Below, one piece after another: positions 1 to 11,032 of a stretch of 64,000 nucleotides of DNA (position 1 is its first letter; every line of letters starts with the position of its first letter). The stretch comes from Panorpa germanica. Lineage: Eukaryota; Arthropoda; Insecta; Mecoptera; Panorpidae. A model generated the notes under the pieces. That model was not told where the DNA came from, did not search any database, and saw nothing but the letters and a program-made list of their open reading frames with translations. The stretch is from positions 18,954,535 through 19,018,534 of the forward strand of contig OY783203.1 in assembly GCA_963678705.1 (NCBI GenBank), in the 5' to 3' direction. The position numbers and the translations under genes are program-made.

Positions 1-536
1 AGATCTTTGCGAGGCCCGGGGCGGCAGATCTTTGCGAGGCACTTGTTCTTTGTATAATTTATGTAAATTGAAAGTAAGCATTTTTGATGATAATTGACGA
101 GAAATAAAATTTTATATTGGAAGTTTTATAAAAGTTAACAAGCACAAAGACGACAAATATTAATGATGATAAACTAAGGTACATAAATGCCTTAAAAGAT
201 ATACGCAGTGATTCTAGTGGGATTTCTAAAGAATGAAGCGCGAGATTCAAATACATATACATAGCCCAAATCACGATAGCTCGGCGGCGACTTATACTTA
301 AAAGAGGTTATAAGAGCGGTTTAAATCTATATTACGATAATGAATATTATTTATTCGTTTCTATATACATTATAGAAGAATAAGTGAGTCAGTCAGTGCT
401 TTTTAGTTCTATCGGCTGTTTATATCCCACAACTTGTTTTAAATATGAGTCGAGTAATTTTTGTACTTGGGTTGTTGCGCGAGAATGGGAGGCTTCGGGA
501 CGTTGCCCTGCTTGTCATCCCCAAAGGCCACCTCTG
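1..536 (+). mobile_element. hAT-like non-autonomous element (family hAT-A), left end cut by window
   Basis: This copy matches the element at 2982-3374 over most of its length and ends at 536 in the same terminal sequence (a GGCC-rich block ending CTCTG). It starts inside two tandem ~24-bp units containing GGCAGATCTTTGCGAGGC. Relative to the other copy it has about 190 extra bases near 256-445, so that copy probably suffered a deletion. No transposase is encoded; the ORFs here are not conserved between copies. Assignment to hAT rests on the CAG-type end and the perfect 8-bp duplication of the sister copy. Confidence 0.7.
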
Positions 537-1378
537 GTAGAAGCCCTTAGCAAAGTTTCACATTAAGTAAACCGTGAACGTTTTGATATTTTTTCATTCC
601 AAGAGCTTATACAAATCAATTGAATTTTTCAATTAAAACTAAAGCATAATCGTGTATGTAATAAGCCTTTATAAAGTAATCAGTCTGAACTGGTTAATCA
701 GCCTAGGCCGTTCGTTTGACTACGTACTACGTACTCGTATTAGGTTATTTCAATACAAAGCTGCTAATTATTTTTGAAGTTATCGAACTGAATGTTGAGT
801 AGTCTGATACTGAATTGTTTGTTTGTTGGCTTCATTTGTTTTATACTTTTTTGTTATTTCTCGCTCATTTATAAATTTCTCTTCCTCCATTACAAAGAGA
901 TAATTTCATTTAAGAGATATATTCGTATTGTAAGAGATAAATGGTGCGATACTTTGTGTGTTCAAATATCTTTTTTAATTAAAACATAAGATTAATGGTT
1001 TCTTTTTAAACACTTTATTAACTCAATTCATAACATTATGTTGGACAAAATGTTTCGTTTAGGTAACCAGTTAATACTTTTATATAACTGTCTATTGAAG
1101 CTTCAATTGCCCCAAAAATTTCACAGTTCCCTATCGGGGATAATTCACCCAACTTAGATGTCTCCTGATTTTCAGTATCACGTACATTAAAATTATCCAA
1201 AATAAACACAAAAGTAGATTTTTAATTAAGCAACAATATTGTAGACGTATATGAATTCTCGACACTATAAAATCTGACAACATAATAGATGGCCGCCGAG
1301 AATAGTACTTTACGTAATTAAAGAAAAAAATATCCCGAAATTTTATCTTTGTATAAGAAAGAAAGAGACAACACCATA
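537..1378. other. Unassigned AT-rich spacer
   Basis: I see no coding signal, duplicated sequence or inverted repeat that can be supported here. One TACTCGTA octamer lies at 732-739. Confidence 0.5.
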
Positions 1379-2239
1379 TGCACTTATTCCAGTACTAACT
1401 GGTAGGTTGCCGATAATCTTGCAAGTAATTAAAACAGGAATGAACTATTATATCAGAAAAAACTTGCGAATGTCATTTGACGGAATTACTATTGAAGCAA
1501 TAGATGGGGATGAGCGAAATGTTAAAAAAGCAGTGAATGAGAAACTGATGACTACATGGCAGAACAGATGGGATATAACGGAAAAAGGAAGAACAACTTA
1601 TCACCACATTAAGATTGTCAAGTTTGTAAAGCAAAATAAGTGGTTTCAACCTGGACTGTATTTATTCTTTTTAGTAAGCGGCCATGGATCTATTAAAGCA
1701 AGGTTAGTCTAGCTTAGAGTTGAGAGTGATGATAGGTGCATATGTGGTGAACGGGAAACACTGATACACATATATTAAAAGAATGCCCAGACTACTATGA
1801 AGCGAGAGTAAGATTTCAAGATAGAATAAAATTCAGAGAAATTGGAAGTCTAGAGTATCTAGTAAATGAAGAGATTAGGTATCGATATTATAATGAGTAT
1901 GCGAAGGAGATTTTTGAAACTAGAAAAATGCTATTGAAGAATGATAAAGTAAGAAGAAGAAGAGATGCAGAGACAGTAATAGGAAGTGAAGGAGAAGAAT
2001 AAGAGCAAGGGAATTGGGATAATTTCACGGCGGATGAGATTGAACAGTAAATAAGATAAAATGAGTTATAATAAGTTACTTTGTACATCTTTTATTTGTT
2101 CCTATGTAATTATATAATAATGTAATTGAAATGTAAAAAATTAAGGGGGATAGAATAAGTGGAAAAAGCAGCACATATGGGCGGAAGCCTAAGAGGTGCT
2201 ATTAAATTTAATAAATGAAAAAAAAGTGCACTTATTCCA
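1379..2239 (+). mobile_element. 5'-truncated R1/I-like LINE with 13-bp target site duplication
   Basis: The insertion body is 1392-2226. The 13 bases TGCACTTATTCCA occur immediately before it (1379-1391) and immediately after its A-rich tail (2227-2239), which is the signature of target-primed reverse transcription. The insert encodes the C-terminal end of a LINE ORF2 and ends with a 3' UTR and an AATAAATGAAAAAAAA tail. Only the last ~830 bp of the element are present, so it was dead on arrival. The clade call (R1/I-like) comes from the protein remnant; the insertion call itself is firm. Confidence 0.88.
1407..2001 (+). pseudogene. LINE ORF2 C-terminal remnant with CCHC-like zinc knuckle
   Basis: The first ~100 codons carry a segment with TWQNRWD followed by EKGRTTY and later SGHGSIKA. 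This resembles the region after the RT domain in R1/I-clade LINEs (WQ.RWD..., GHG.F..YL). After an in-frame stop near 1710 and a frame change, the reading continues with DDRCICGERETLIHIY and, past another stop, ECPDYYEARVRFQ. That gives a CxC...H...C knuckle typical of these ORF2 C-termini. It then runs to RRDAETVIGSEGEE and a stop near 2001. At least two disabling changes mean it cannot be translated as one protein. RT catalytic motifs are absent because of 5' truncation. Confidence 0.75.
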
Positions 2240-2439
2240 TAAACAAAGAGAACGATAACAATTTTGTTTAATGACTTATCGCAAGTGTGAGCATCCTCAT
2301 ATATTTCCATGGACGATTCCGAGTAGCCATTCTCTCACAATGGAACCTACTGCTTGCGATGCCAACTTTTTCAGTAGGGTGTATTCAAGTTGTTATATGG
2401 AAGAAATAAGATGGAGCTTCTTTTTCAATGTTCATCAGT

Positions 2440-2660
2440 ACACGTTTGTTCTTCTTACAAACATTTTTTCGTATCGTAGTATGTCGAATCTGTCTGATTT
2501 GGATTTGAAAAAGAGTTTTCGATGCACGTTCTAAGCCACAGGTATAAATAATATTTGGGTACGTTCAGGAAATTTCTTTTTGTATTTTAACGTACACGAT
2601 TCGAAATATCTCTGAGTTTAACCACCGAAATTTGATAATACTACACCCAAATAAATTTTT
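2440..2660 (+). repeat. Interspersed repeat 'R17', copy 1
   Basis: Shares several blocks with the reverse complement of 6030-6250: ACAAACATTTTTTCGTAT, a TGTCGAAT.TGTCT block, AGCACGTTCTA.C.CACAG, and AAATTTCTTTTTGT near ACGTACACGATT. The copies are diverged and I cannot classify the family. The ORF across 2271-2534 is not conserved in the other copy. Confidence 0.5.
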
Positions 2661-3610
2661 TTGGTCAATAATACAATTATCAAACCGACATTAACCTATG
2701 CGCCGCAAATATGGGGAAATACATCCAAATCCAACAAAAGGAAATTGCAAATGATTAAAAACTAATGCTTAAAACTAGCACACGATTTACCTTATGACAA
2801 CAGCGCAACATGACTACATGAAGAAACGGACTCGATATACTCGTACATTAAAACAATCATAAAGCAGCAAACAGAACACCATAAAAAATCACAATAATCC
2901 AATAATACAGCACCTTGGACAATACACACACGACAGTCTACCCTTCAAGATCAAATACAGATTACCAAACCCAGGGGCGGCCGTAGCCATTGCGTGGCCC
3001 CAGGGTGGCAGATCTTTGCGAGTCCCCGAGGCGGCAGATCTTTGCGAGGCACTTGTTCTATGTATAATTTATGTTAATTGAAAGTAAGTATTTTTGATTA
3101 TAATTGACGAGAAATAAAATTTTATATTGGAAGTTTTATAAAAGTTAACAAACATAAAGACGACAAATATTAATGATGCTAAAGTAAGGTATATGAATGC
3201 CTTAAAAGAAGACGCAGTGATTCAAGTGGGATTTCTAAAGAGTGAGGCACGAGATTCAGATACATATATAGTAATGAATTTTTCAACTTGGGTTGTTGCG
3301 CGAGAATGCGAGGCCCCTGCAAGAGTGAGGCTCCGGGCGGTTGCCCTACTTGCCACCCCCTAAGGCCGCTTCTGACCAAACCACAATACTCTAGGAGTAC
3401 AACATGTTTCTCCATATATAAAATTCCACCAGAGCAAAGTTGGGTTTTTTAACAATGTTTCCCTACAAGACAAATATAATAAGAGACATTACATTAGAAC
3501 ATTGAAAATGCGGATTTAGGCTCATACCAGGAATCATACATTAGAATAAGACATATTGTAATTAATATGAAATTATTGTAATAACATTTGACAAATAAAT
3601 ATCTTTGAAC
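2661..3610 (+). mobile_element. Jockey-type LINE 3' end, split by a hAT-A insertion
   Basis: The left part (2661-2981) reads in one frame IKPTLTYAPQIWGNTSKSN, the Y...P..WG.....S motif found just after the RT fingers of Jockey-clade LINEs. Later it has a LHEE-type segment and a stretch ending AAATACAGATTACCAAACC. The right part resumes at 3375 after the hAT element and runs to an AATAAATATCTTTGAAC-type end near 3610. Continuity across the break is supported by 39126-39175, where the same LINE reads AAATACAGACTACC through to CTCTAGGCACATG without an insert. Frameshifts and stops make it a relic. Confidence 0.65.
2982..3374 (+). mobile_element. hAT-A element with perfect 8-bp target duplication
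   Basis: The element starts CAGGGGCGGCCGTAG and ends so that the reverse strand reads CAGAAGCGGCCTTAG: imperfect terminal inverted repeats beginning with CAG, as in hAT. ACCAAACC lies directly before (2974-2981) and after (3375-3382), an exact 8-bp duplication. It is about 393 bp and non-coding, so it must have been moved in trans by a hAT transposase. It interrupts a Jockey LINE and so is younger than it. Two ~24-bp units with GGCAGATCTTTGCGAG lie near the left end; subterminal repeats are typical transposase-binding sites in hAT, but that role is inferred. Confidence 0.88.
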
Positions 3611-3969
3611 TTTTTTTGGTTATTCGGAATTCGGAAAATAAATTTTTTTAGTGGGTTTTGTTCCGGTAAGGTTCCTTTAGTGTTTTGCGTTACATATCTA
3701 TTGGGATCCCAATGAAATATCTGGATTGCATCAAAGTTGGGTTTCCAAGAAAATATTTTGTTGTGCTATGGACACGACTACATTATAGAAGCTTATTGTT
3801 TGAAATTTAACTAAGCAGAGATATTGCATTTTACTTCTGAAACTTTCGCCTTAGTTTCCGATCAGAAACGTCTTCGAAACGGTAACGCATGTCGCCTAAA
3901 TGTCGATTCAGATACTAGGTCGTGACTGAAAATATCTCATTTGAATTTTACACGTATGGGATCTATATT
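3611..3969. other. Unassigned spacer
   Basis: No coding or repeat signal that I can support. Confidence 0.45.
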
Positions 3970-4292
3970 ATACTAGCTGTCCCGGCCACGCGTTGCTGTG
4001 ACTAATGTTTAGCGCCATCTATTGAATATTTACTCAATCTAGTCAACAGAATATTTACTCAATCTAGTCAACAGATGTCGCCATCATCGTCGCCAGATGG
4101 CATATGTCATATACAGATAATTAATAGACAAATAATTTGCAATAAGATAATAATAAATTGAGATGTAAGCTATCCTATCTTTCAAGTTGGATCAAACTGC
4201 ACCCGGTGTACAAATTTGATTAAAATCGGTTAAGTAGTTTAGGAGTCCATCGCGGAGAGATAACGTGACACGTAATTTATATATATTAAGAT
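3970..4292 (+). repeat. 'TACTAG' element, family B, copy 1
   Basis: Begins TACTAGCTGTCCCGGCCACG followed by CGTTGCTGTG and ends ATTTATATATATTAAGAT. The reverse complement of 32651-32992 matches over the whole length. It contains two tandem ~26-bp units (GAATATTTACTCAATCTAGT and following bases), also doubled in the other copy. There are no long inverted ends and no ORF. Similar CCCGGC-headed repeats are widespread in arthropod genomes by my recollection; I do not assign a superfamily. Confidence 0.75.
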
Positions 4293-5189
4293 GTAGGGTT
4301 CCAGCGTGAATACGCATAAGACAAATTTAAATTCAATGAATGAGTGGCAGCAATTTATATCTCTCTATATTATTCTCATATCAAAAACCATATGAATTGA
4401 AATAGTTAAATTGGTATCTTCTATGACTATGACATAATTTATATTTAAAAAAACACAAGTAAGCCTTGCATTTATTAAATGGCATACTATATTTATAATT
4501 ATAAAATTAATTCAACGCTGTTATTACTATTTGAAATATAATGTGCGAAAGGGTACAGATAGAGAGGGAGCTTTCATAAAGTGTTGCGTATACCCACGGG
4601 GCTGAATGCTGATTATTAATAAGTTCAATATTACGCTTCAATCTACCAGCAAATACAATCAGCGATAAAATCGGCGTGCATTTTTAATAGATCTGAATCC
4701 ATGTTACACAGTGAATATGTTTTAGCTATTCGAATTTCATTTATTATTAATATATGTGAATAATAATTAACCACAGCCTGTGGTATTAATATTTTACCTG
4801 AATTATTCTAATTAACGAATCTCATAAATACCTAATCCCTCGGTTCTAATAATAAGCATTGTGTCTCTCTGTGTATGTGTTCAGTAAAATAGGTTAATGT
4901 TTAATTAGCCTAATTATGTATACCTTTATAAATTCTTTATTATAATGAAGGCACTAAAATACACATTTTAAACTAAATATACACTCAAAATCTTAAAATA
5001 AGAGCATTCGTTTTACCCACTACTACATTTCATATGCACAAATTATAATTATAGTGAACACGCTCTTTTAAAATTACTGGGATTTTCTAAATATAGAATT
5101 TCGATTATTTAAACCTTGAATCTAGGAAGCCATATGGTATTGTATGTATTTATTCCTTAATGTGTTTGCTGTTACGCGTTATATTTTTC
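4293..5189. other. Unassigned AT-rich spacer
   Basis: Nothing supportable; very AT-rich with short homopolymer runs. Confidence 0.45.
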
Positions 5190-5192
5190 TAA

Positions 5193-5715
5193 GACCTGTC
5201 GCACACTGCAACCGTATTTCGGCGAGTTTTTGACCGGACGTATACACGCTACTACACTTTACCTATCCGAACCCTGTAAATGTAATGAACCTCGCACACT
5301 GCAAGCGACAAAGCCGTTCGAATACGGGAGTTACGTAGTTCTCATCAGCGAATTTTAACCAAGCGAATATATGTTACAACGCTAAACCTATCCGAACCTT
5401 GTAAATGCAATCAGCCGTCTCAGACTGGAAGGGAGTGCAATAGTTTCTTTCATAACAGTGATGTATCGATAGAAATTAAAGCAAAAGTTTGCTCTCATGA
5501 TAAATTATGTCAGCGCAAAACAACTCCAATACACCCTACAGTACACAAGATTGCCTTGGAGTATTGTCGTATCGGTACGTGGTATGTATGTATTATGACG
5601 TTACACAAATAACACAGGAGTCGGTTTGCTTTGAGAGTTATAGCCGCTCAACCAAGCCGCCGATTTACATTCGAATGCGCCGTCGCTAAAATATGCATGC
5701 AGGGTGCGACGGGCC
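5193..5715 (+). mobile_element. TWA-3 inverted-repeat element, full copy with TAA duplication
   Basis: Left end GACCTGTCGCACACTGCAA and right end TGCAGGGTGCGACGGGCC form imperfect terminal inverted repeats. TAA flanks both sides (5190-5192 and 5716-5718). A second copy of the terminal motif (CGCACACTGCAAGCGACA) lies inside, near 5290. Other copies are at 11641-12300, 36253-36734, 46945-47119 and 62850-63030. The 3-bp TWA duplication and non-coding ~520-bp body suggest a non-autonomous PIF/Harbinger-type element. The ORF at 5507-5689 is not maintained in the other copies. Confidence 0.78.
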
Positions 5716-5718
5716 TAA

Positions 5719-5938
5719 CTCTAATTACATATCATTTACATAGTTTATCTATATTATCTATTCTATAAGTTTACTAAAACAGTTAGTAATTCCTCGATCA
5801 TTATTCCCTTTCTCTTCCTCTTCCCATGCCGTTCTTCCTGATCCACTCCTTATATCTTCTTTTCCAAGGAATCACATAAGTCCTCGTTTAACCCTACAGA
5901 CAGTATGGGTCAGAAGCGTACATAATTCGAATACGATA
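5719..5938 (+). repeat. Repeat F, adjoining TWA-3, copy 1
   Basis: From CTCTAATTACAT onward about 220 bp match 12304-12520, including the CTGTTCTTCCTGA.CCACTCC type block and CAAGGAATCACATAA. In both places F begins exactly after a TWA-3 right end and its TAA. The other TWA-3 right ends (36734, 47119) are not followed by F. So TWA-3 plus F was duplicated as a unit, or both TWA-3 copies went into the same site of F. Confidence 0.7.
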
Positions 5939-6029
5939 TGCTAAGACATGACCTATTATCGGAATCGACATTAGGGCGATATGGGCGATAGGGTGATTTA
6001 CAGACATCAAAAACTCGAGTCGGAAATGT

Positions 6030-6250
6030 TCGGACTTCTATCTCCGATATTTCAAATCGTGTAGATAGGCCACTCCCCATTTATGAAGTTAAACTTTACG
6101 AAATTTCTTTTTGTGAACGTAAACAAATATTAACCAAATATATATTTTCGAACTGTGAGCTAGAACGTGCTTCGAAAAGTCTTATACAAAAGCTGTTAAA
6201 AGACATATTCGACATTACTAGGATACGAAAAAATGTTTGTAGAGAACATG
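6030..6250 (-). repeat. Interspersed repeat 'R17', copy 2
   Basis: Reverse-complement match to 2440-2660; see that entry. The best block is ACGAAAAAATGTTTGT read on the plus strand near 6226-6241. Confidence 0.5.
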
Positions 6251-6337
6251 CTTTTGTTCTCTACTGCTCCTTTTCTTGCCTCCGCTTCAATCTTTTCTAC
6301 TTTCTTCTTCTATGCACTTCCTTCCTACTAAACAATT

Positions 6338-6560
6338 TGGTGAAGTGTCCTGTTTTGTGACGTCTCTATCACTATTGCACTTCAATTATAGTTCGCATCA
6401 ACTTTATATTCATTTGAATTTCGACAGGTGGAGTAGTTTCGCCATTTGTAGCCGATAAAATAGACATTTCATATGAATGACTGTGAGAAATTGAACTGTA
6501 AATGAACTCTTTCATGATAAACAAAGCATACGCATCTTCAATATGATGGCAAAGTGACTC
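6338..6560 (+). repeat. Interspersed repeat 'R9', copy 1
   Basis: Matches the reverse complement of 24040-24165 through GTGTCCTGTTTTGTGACG, CGCATCAACTTTAT, TTTCGCCATTTGTAGCCGAT and ATTTCATATGAA. The distal part (TTTCATGA...ACGCATCTTCAAT) also resembles 41515-41575. Both strands give short ORFs that are not conserved. Class unknown. Confidence 0.55.
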
Positions 6561-6894
6561 CAAATTTTTACTGGGTAGCCTCCTTTCAATAATTTTCTAC
6601 CTCTCTTTCGCTATCTATCTTCCATTTGCATTCCGTTCTCATATGTTTCAACGTCTCCTTTGTTTCCTTGGACATTCTGTAGACTCTTCACTTATTTCTG
6701 AATATTTAAAGCATTTATATCACATGTACCATATAAATAAAATTTATACTCAATTTCTAAATTATTTACGATTTGTACAAGTTGTTGTGTACAAGAATTA
6801 TTAAATGAATTCTAAATTAACTGGTTAATTTCTAAATTGAATTACCCAAATGTTGAACAATGACTTGAACAATTGCTTCGTTTTGATGAATAAA

Positions 6895-8178
6895 ACCTCA
6901 TTCTCACTCACTGTTTTGATATTTAATTTACTGTTTTTATCTAATATATCAGGTTTTCAGAATATTAATTTCTAGTCAAATTCGTGTTTTAATTTGAGTT
7001 TAATTAATATAGTGATGCGCATGCGTCTTTAGGAATATAAATTTTGACAATTCCACAGTTGGACAAAATAGAAGGTGAAATAATTAAAATTGCGGTTTTT
7101 AATAACAATTAATAATAGAAATTGTTTTTATTTCTTTATTTTTGACAAACTGACATTAAACTTCTTTTAAATATAAATTCTACTGCATTTTGACAGATTG
7201 TCACATTTTGGAGGTTATAATATAATATAGTTTTTCTAATTTAAGGGCGGGGCCTGGGTTTTCACTTTCGAAAAATCGATTTTTTGTTTTTTGTTTTATC
7301 TTATTGTTTAACATTTCAAGAATATGTCCTTAAAATTTTAAGCCGATCTAAGCAATATTCTTGAAGTTATTGTCTTATTAATCCGGTATATTATATTGTA
7401 TTATATGTTAATCAGGTATATAGTTTATTCATTGCTATAGTCCTGACGCGTTTTTCTCAAAACTACTTTTTCAAAGTCCGTGTTCACTGCCATTTGAAAA
7501 CTACTCGACCGATTCATTTCAAACTTTGTACACATTTTCTTCATATAAAATACCTCCCCCCTACGTTTAGTAAGAATTTTTTTTTTAACATTAAGGGTGT
7601 TTCCCACCCACAAAATGGCAAGAATTTTAGTCGAAAATAACGGTTCACACTTTAGATGGCCGCCAAAAATTTTTAAATTAAAAAAAAAATAATCAGAGAA
7701 CGTTGGGGGGAAGATTTGTTTATAATTTAACTAAATTTTTATAGTTTTTCATTTTCTGATAATTTCCGGCCGAGTTACAGTGAACACCGCAAATTGTTTT
7801 TTTTTCAAGACGTCCTGGGGGAAGCTCTGTCACGGGCTAATGATTTAATATTTTTGCATGAAAAATTTACAGAACATAGTCAAAACTATGCTCAACAATG
7901 TATAGAAGGTTTGAATAAAATTGCTCAATCGATATTTGAGATAAAAAATCACAAAAAAAGTGTTTTTTATTACGCTGAAACCCAGGCCCCGCCCTTAATA
8001 TTTTTAATTTAAAACATTGTACCTTGTAAGGTTCTAAAAAGACTAAGAAAACTTAAAAATCAAATTAAATTAAAAATAGTACTGTGAATGACAATGAAAT
8101 ACATGTAGTATTGCTATATGCTAAACAATTTAAATTAAATACAAAATTAAATTAAATCAGTGAGTGGGAATGATACTT
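6895..8178 (+). mobile_element. 'CACTCACTG' inverted-repeat element, copy 1, carrying a nested piggyBac-type insert
   Basis: Termini are AACCTCATTCTCACTCACTG (left) and CAGTGAGTGGGAATGATACTT (right), an inverted repeat of about 20 bp. The same element lies inverted at 20211-20747, where the body is uninterrupted and about 537 bp long. Here the body is split at 7241-7998 by a TTAA-flanked element. The body is non-coding. I could not define its target duplication, so the superfamily stays open. Confidence 0.78.
7245..7994 (+). mobile_element. piggyBac-type non-autonomous element (PB-N), copy 1, TTAA flanked
   Basis: Terminal inverted repeats are GGGCGGGGCCTGGGTTT and AAACCCAGGCCCCGCCC. TTAA lies on both sides (7241-7244, 7995-7998), the piggyBac target and duplication. 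The ~750-bp body is shared in reverse orientation with 17178-17859. A 72-codon ORF at 7794-8012 is not open in the sister copy, and no transposase domain is visible. It sits in the CACTCACTG element, whose intact copy at 20211-20747 shows the uninterrupted site. Assignment rests on TTAA plus TIRs, not on protein. Confidence 0.82.
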
Positions 8179-8520
8179 AACACGAAATAAATAATAATTA
8201 AATAAAATGCGGTGGTATCAAAAATCACCAAACATAATAATAATGTATTAAAAGTCAAATTAAAGTTCATTTGCAGATTGAGTGAACGTTCCCCGAACGT
8301 TCCTCTCACACGGTGCGCTTACATCTCTGCTGTTTGCTCTGTCGCTTTGCTGCTTCACTCGTAATAGGGGTGGAATAAGTTTTATTAAGTTTTATTAACG
8401 CGTAAGGGCTAATTCCCTCTAGGGCTCTTAAACAGCTACCAACATATAAACTCATTACAAGCTTTATTATGTGACGCCATTTATAAAGTAGGTACACACC
8501 AAGCAGTGTGTAGACTTATG
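8179..8520. other. Unassigned spacer
   Basis: No coding or repeat signal that I can support, apart from a short local repeat of CCGAACGTTCC near 8290. Confidence 0.4.
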
Positions 8521-8576
8521 TAGTGTAAGGGTGAAGGGTTTACCTTACACCCTTTTATCCTTACACCCTTACACTA
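8521..8576. repeat. Short inverted repeat (13-bp arms)
   Basis: TAGTGTAAGGGTG (8521-8533) is exactly inverted at 8564-8576. The 30-base loop carries two more TTACACCC-type units, so the stretch is also a short tandem array of a ~14-bp unit. Confidence 0.7.
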
Positions 8577-8731
8577 GGAGGAGGAATGCGATCATCGAAC
8601 AATTACCTGGATTGTTGAACAAATATTTACGAATGAAGTCAAAGCGGAAACGGTATTCTGACCTTGATTCCCGGCTTCGAGATACGCTACATAAAATTAA
8701 ATACTTTTAACTGATTAAATGCAAGGGAGTA

Positions 8732-8735
<4 letters not shown>

Positions 8736-8790
<55 letters not shown>
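8736..8790. repeat. (TA)n microsatellite
   Basis: About 55 bases of nearly pure TA dinucleotide. Confidence 0.95.
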
Positions 8791-8792
<2 letters not shown>

Positions 8793-9190
8793 TAACGAAG
8801 TTATATTTCTTTAGTTGGTACAAAGCTTGTCTGCCGGTAAAACAGTAACCATATACTCATACTCAGACTCCATAGATGACGTTGTGAGGAATAACGGCCA
8901 ACACAGTTGATATTTGGAGCTGACAGAACTCACTGTGCATAATGTTAAGTTATTATAATATTAGATAAAAAGGAATTGACAACTTAAATAATAAACTTTA
9001 AATGTCCTTCTTTCTCTTTGATGTCAGGTAGGATAGTATGATTTAAGTTAAACAGTGTAATTATTATAATGCCTAAGTAAATTATTAAAATTAATGCCTA
9101 AGTAATTAAAATAAAAGTCTTTGATTTCAGAGCAAAACAAGTTTGATTAAAAATTTACAATTTTTAATAAATTTGTAGATATTGTCTTAG

Positions 9191-9224
<34 letters not shown>

Positions 9225-11030
9225 CATAAAATCATGAGAGGCATGCGTCTAAAATTACTTGTCCTATTTGTAGTGTTGGCTTCTTTTTGGGCCCCATAGG
9301 CAGAACCTGCGCCACTTTGGATGGCAAAGTCGTTGAGTCCAAAGATAAGTAGACTAGAGATAAAGTCAGAAGAAAGTTTATAGTTTATATAAATTAGTTT
9401 GTAATAAAATAAATATCATTAAGAATGGCTAAAAGTGATATTAGAATAAATAAATATTTGACTTTTGAAGGTCGAGGGTCAAGCTTTGTTTGTAATAAAA
9501 CAAATATGAGGAAAGAAAACAGCCAATGGAAAAACAAAAGTGGAAAAAAAGTGTATTGCAAAAGAATATAAAAACGAAAGAACCCAATAGGGAAAAAAAC
9601 ATTCCTATTTTAAAACTCTATACCATCATTCTAAAACTATAATTGAAACAGGCAGTAAAACTCTAATTTTTTAACACTTCGGCATTGCCGAGAGATGCCG
9701 TATAAATTCACGATTTTGTAACTTTTTTTTGATTTTATAACTCTTTTTTATATGTAATTTTAAGATTCCTTTTCTTGTATAATTATATTTTTTATGGTTT
9801 AAAATATGTGTATTTGATTTTTTTATCATGTAAGTAATATACCTTAATTTTCCCATATATAATAATGGCATTATTAATGTAATTATCATTATTTTTATTA
9901 ATGGTTTAGAGAAACTTGTACGCTTTGTATTGAACGCAAAACTGTCTTAGATCGGACCGATAAGCGGGTTTAATTAGTTCATATGGCTTATTAATAGTTG
10001 TATTTAATTGCCCGTTTTGTTCATTAATAACTTTAGTATTTTATTAGCTGATTTCCTAATTTACAACTTAAATTTAAATTAGGTTCCGCTGTGCAATAAC
10101 GGTTTAGAATTAGTTAAAAGTTTTATTTCAGTAAAATAGTTTGACTAAAGTATAAAAATGAAAATAAAAGATAAATGAGTAAGTAAATAAGAACCCTTCC
10201 AGCCAACAGAGGGGGGTTTTATAGCGACCCTGGTATGTTACCCAAAATTTTCTATTAAAACAAACTAATACGACTTAAAATAAAAGTGGTTTATTTTAAA
10301 AAAAATATCCTAAAGAATCATTTGAGTCATAAAGATAAAAATAATAGCATGCTATTAGTGTTAGTGTCATCAGCAGAGCAGAGGAAAAGAGATTAGATAC
10401 AGATTTTTAGATAAAAGGGGTAGGAGAAAGGGGTTGATCTCTCCCGTTGTTTTCAATATATTTACAAGTATAAAATTCTAGGAACTGAACTTACGATGTA
10501 ATTTGTATTCCTTTAACCCCCAAGGTGATCTAGAATTAGGGATGCGGATGACTTTCCAAGTGGAATAAAGTTGACAACTCAAACTTGACTTATTTTTTTG
10601 ACGTTATTGTAACGTCAGACTGTGACTGGGACTGTTACTGTGACTGGGTTGCTTGCTTCAAGTATATTATTTAACGGCCTGAGAAATTTAATATTCTAGT
10701 ACGACAAATTTATGTATATCGCGTGTTTTTAGATGATTAAACTGTAGAAGCGGGAGGGGGTGGTGAAGGGAGTTATTTACCAAAGCTTTATTAACTAATT
10801 CAAAGAGAATTTCATTTCTTGAGACAACTTTAATTAACATTTCATCTGAGGACAATATTATGATGTTTACCTTTGTTCACTTACTTATTGGTAGATGCCA
10901 GTTAAACAAATATCTAAAGACTGTCTTAATTGTAGTGTGCACTATTTAGTAGGAGGCGTATTATAGTAGTTTTACTTTAACACACTTTATCACGACAAAA
11001 AGTTTTTACTTTATTGTTTATCAATCCATA
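8791..11030. other. Unassigned AT-rich spacer, including a TA tract at 9190-9224
   Basis: About 2.2 kb in which I find no coding signal, no recognisable transposon end and no copy elsewhere in the window. The only simple repeat is the interrupted (AT)n at 9190-9224. Confidence 0.45.
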
Positions 11031-11032
11031 TA

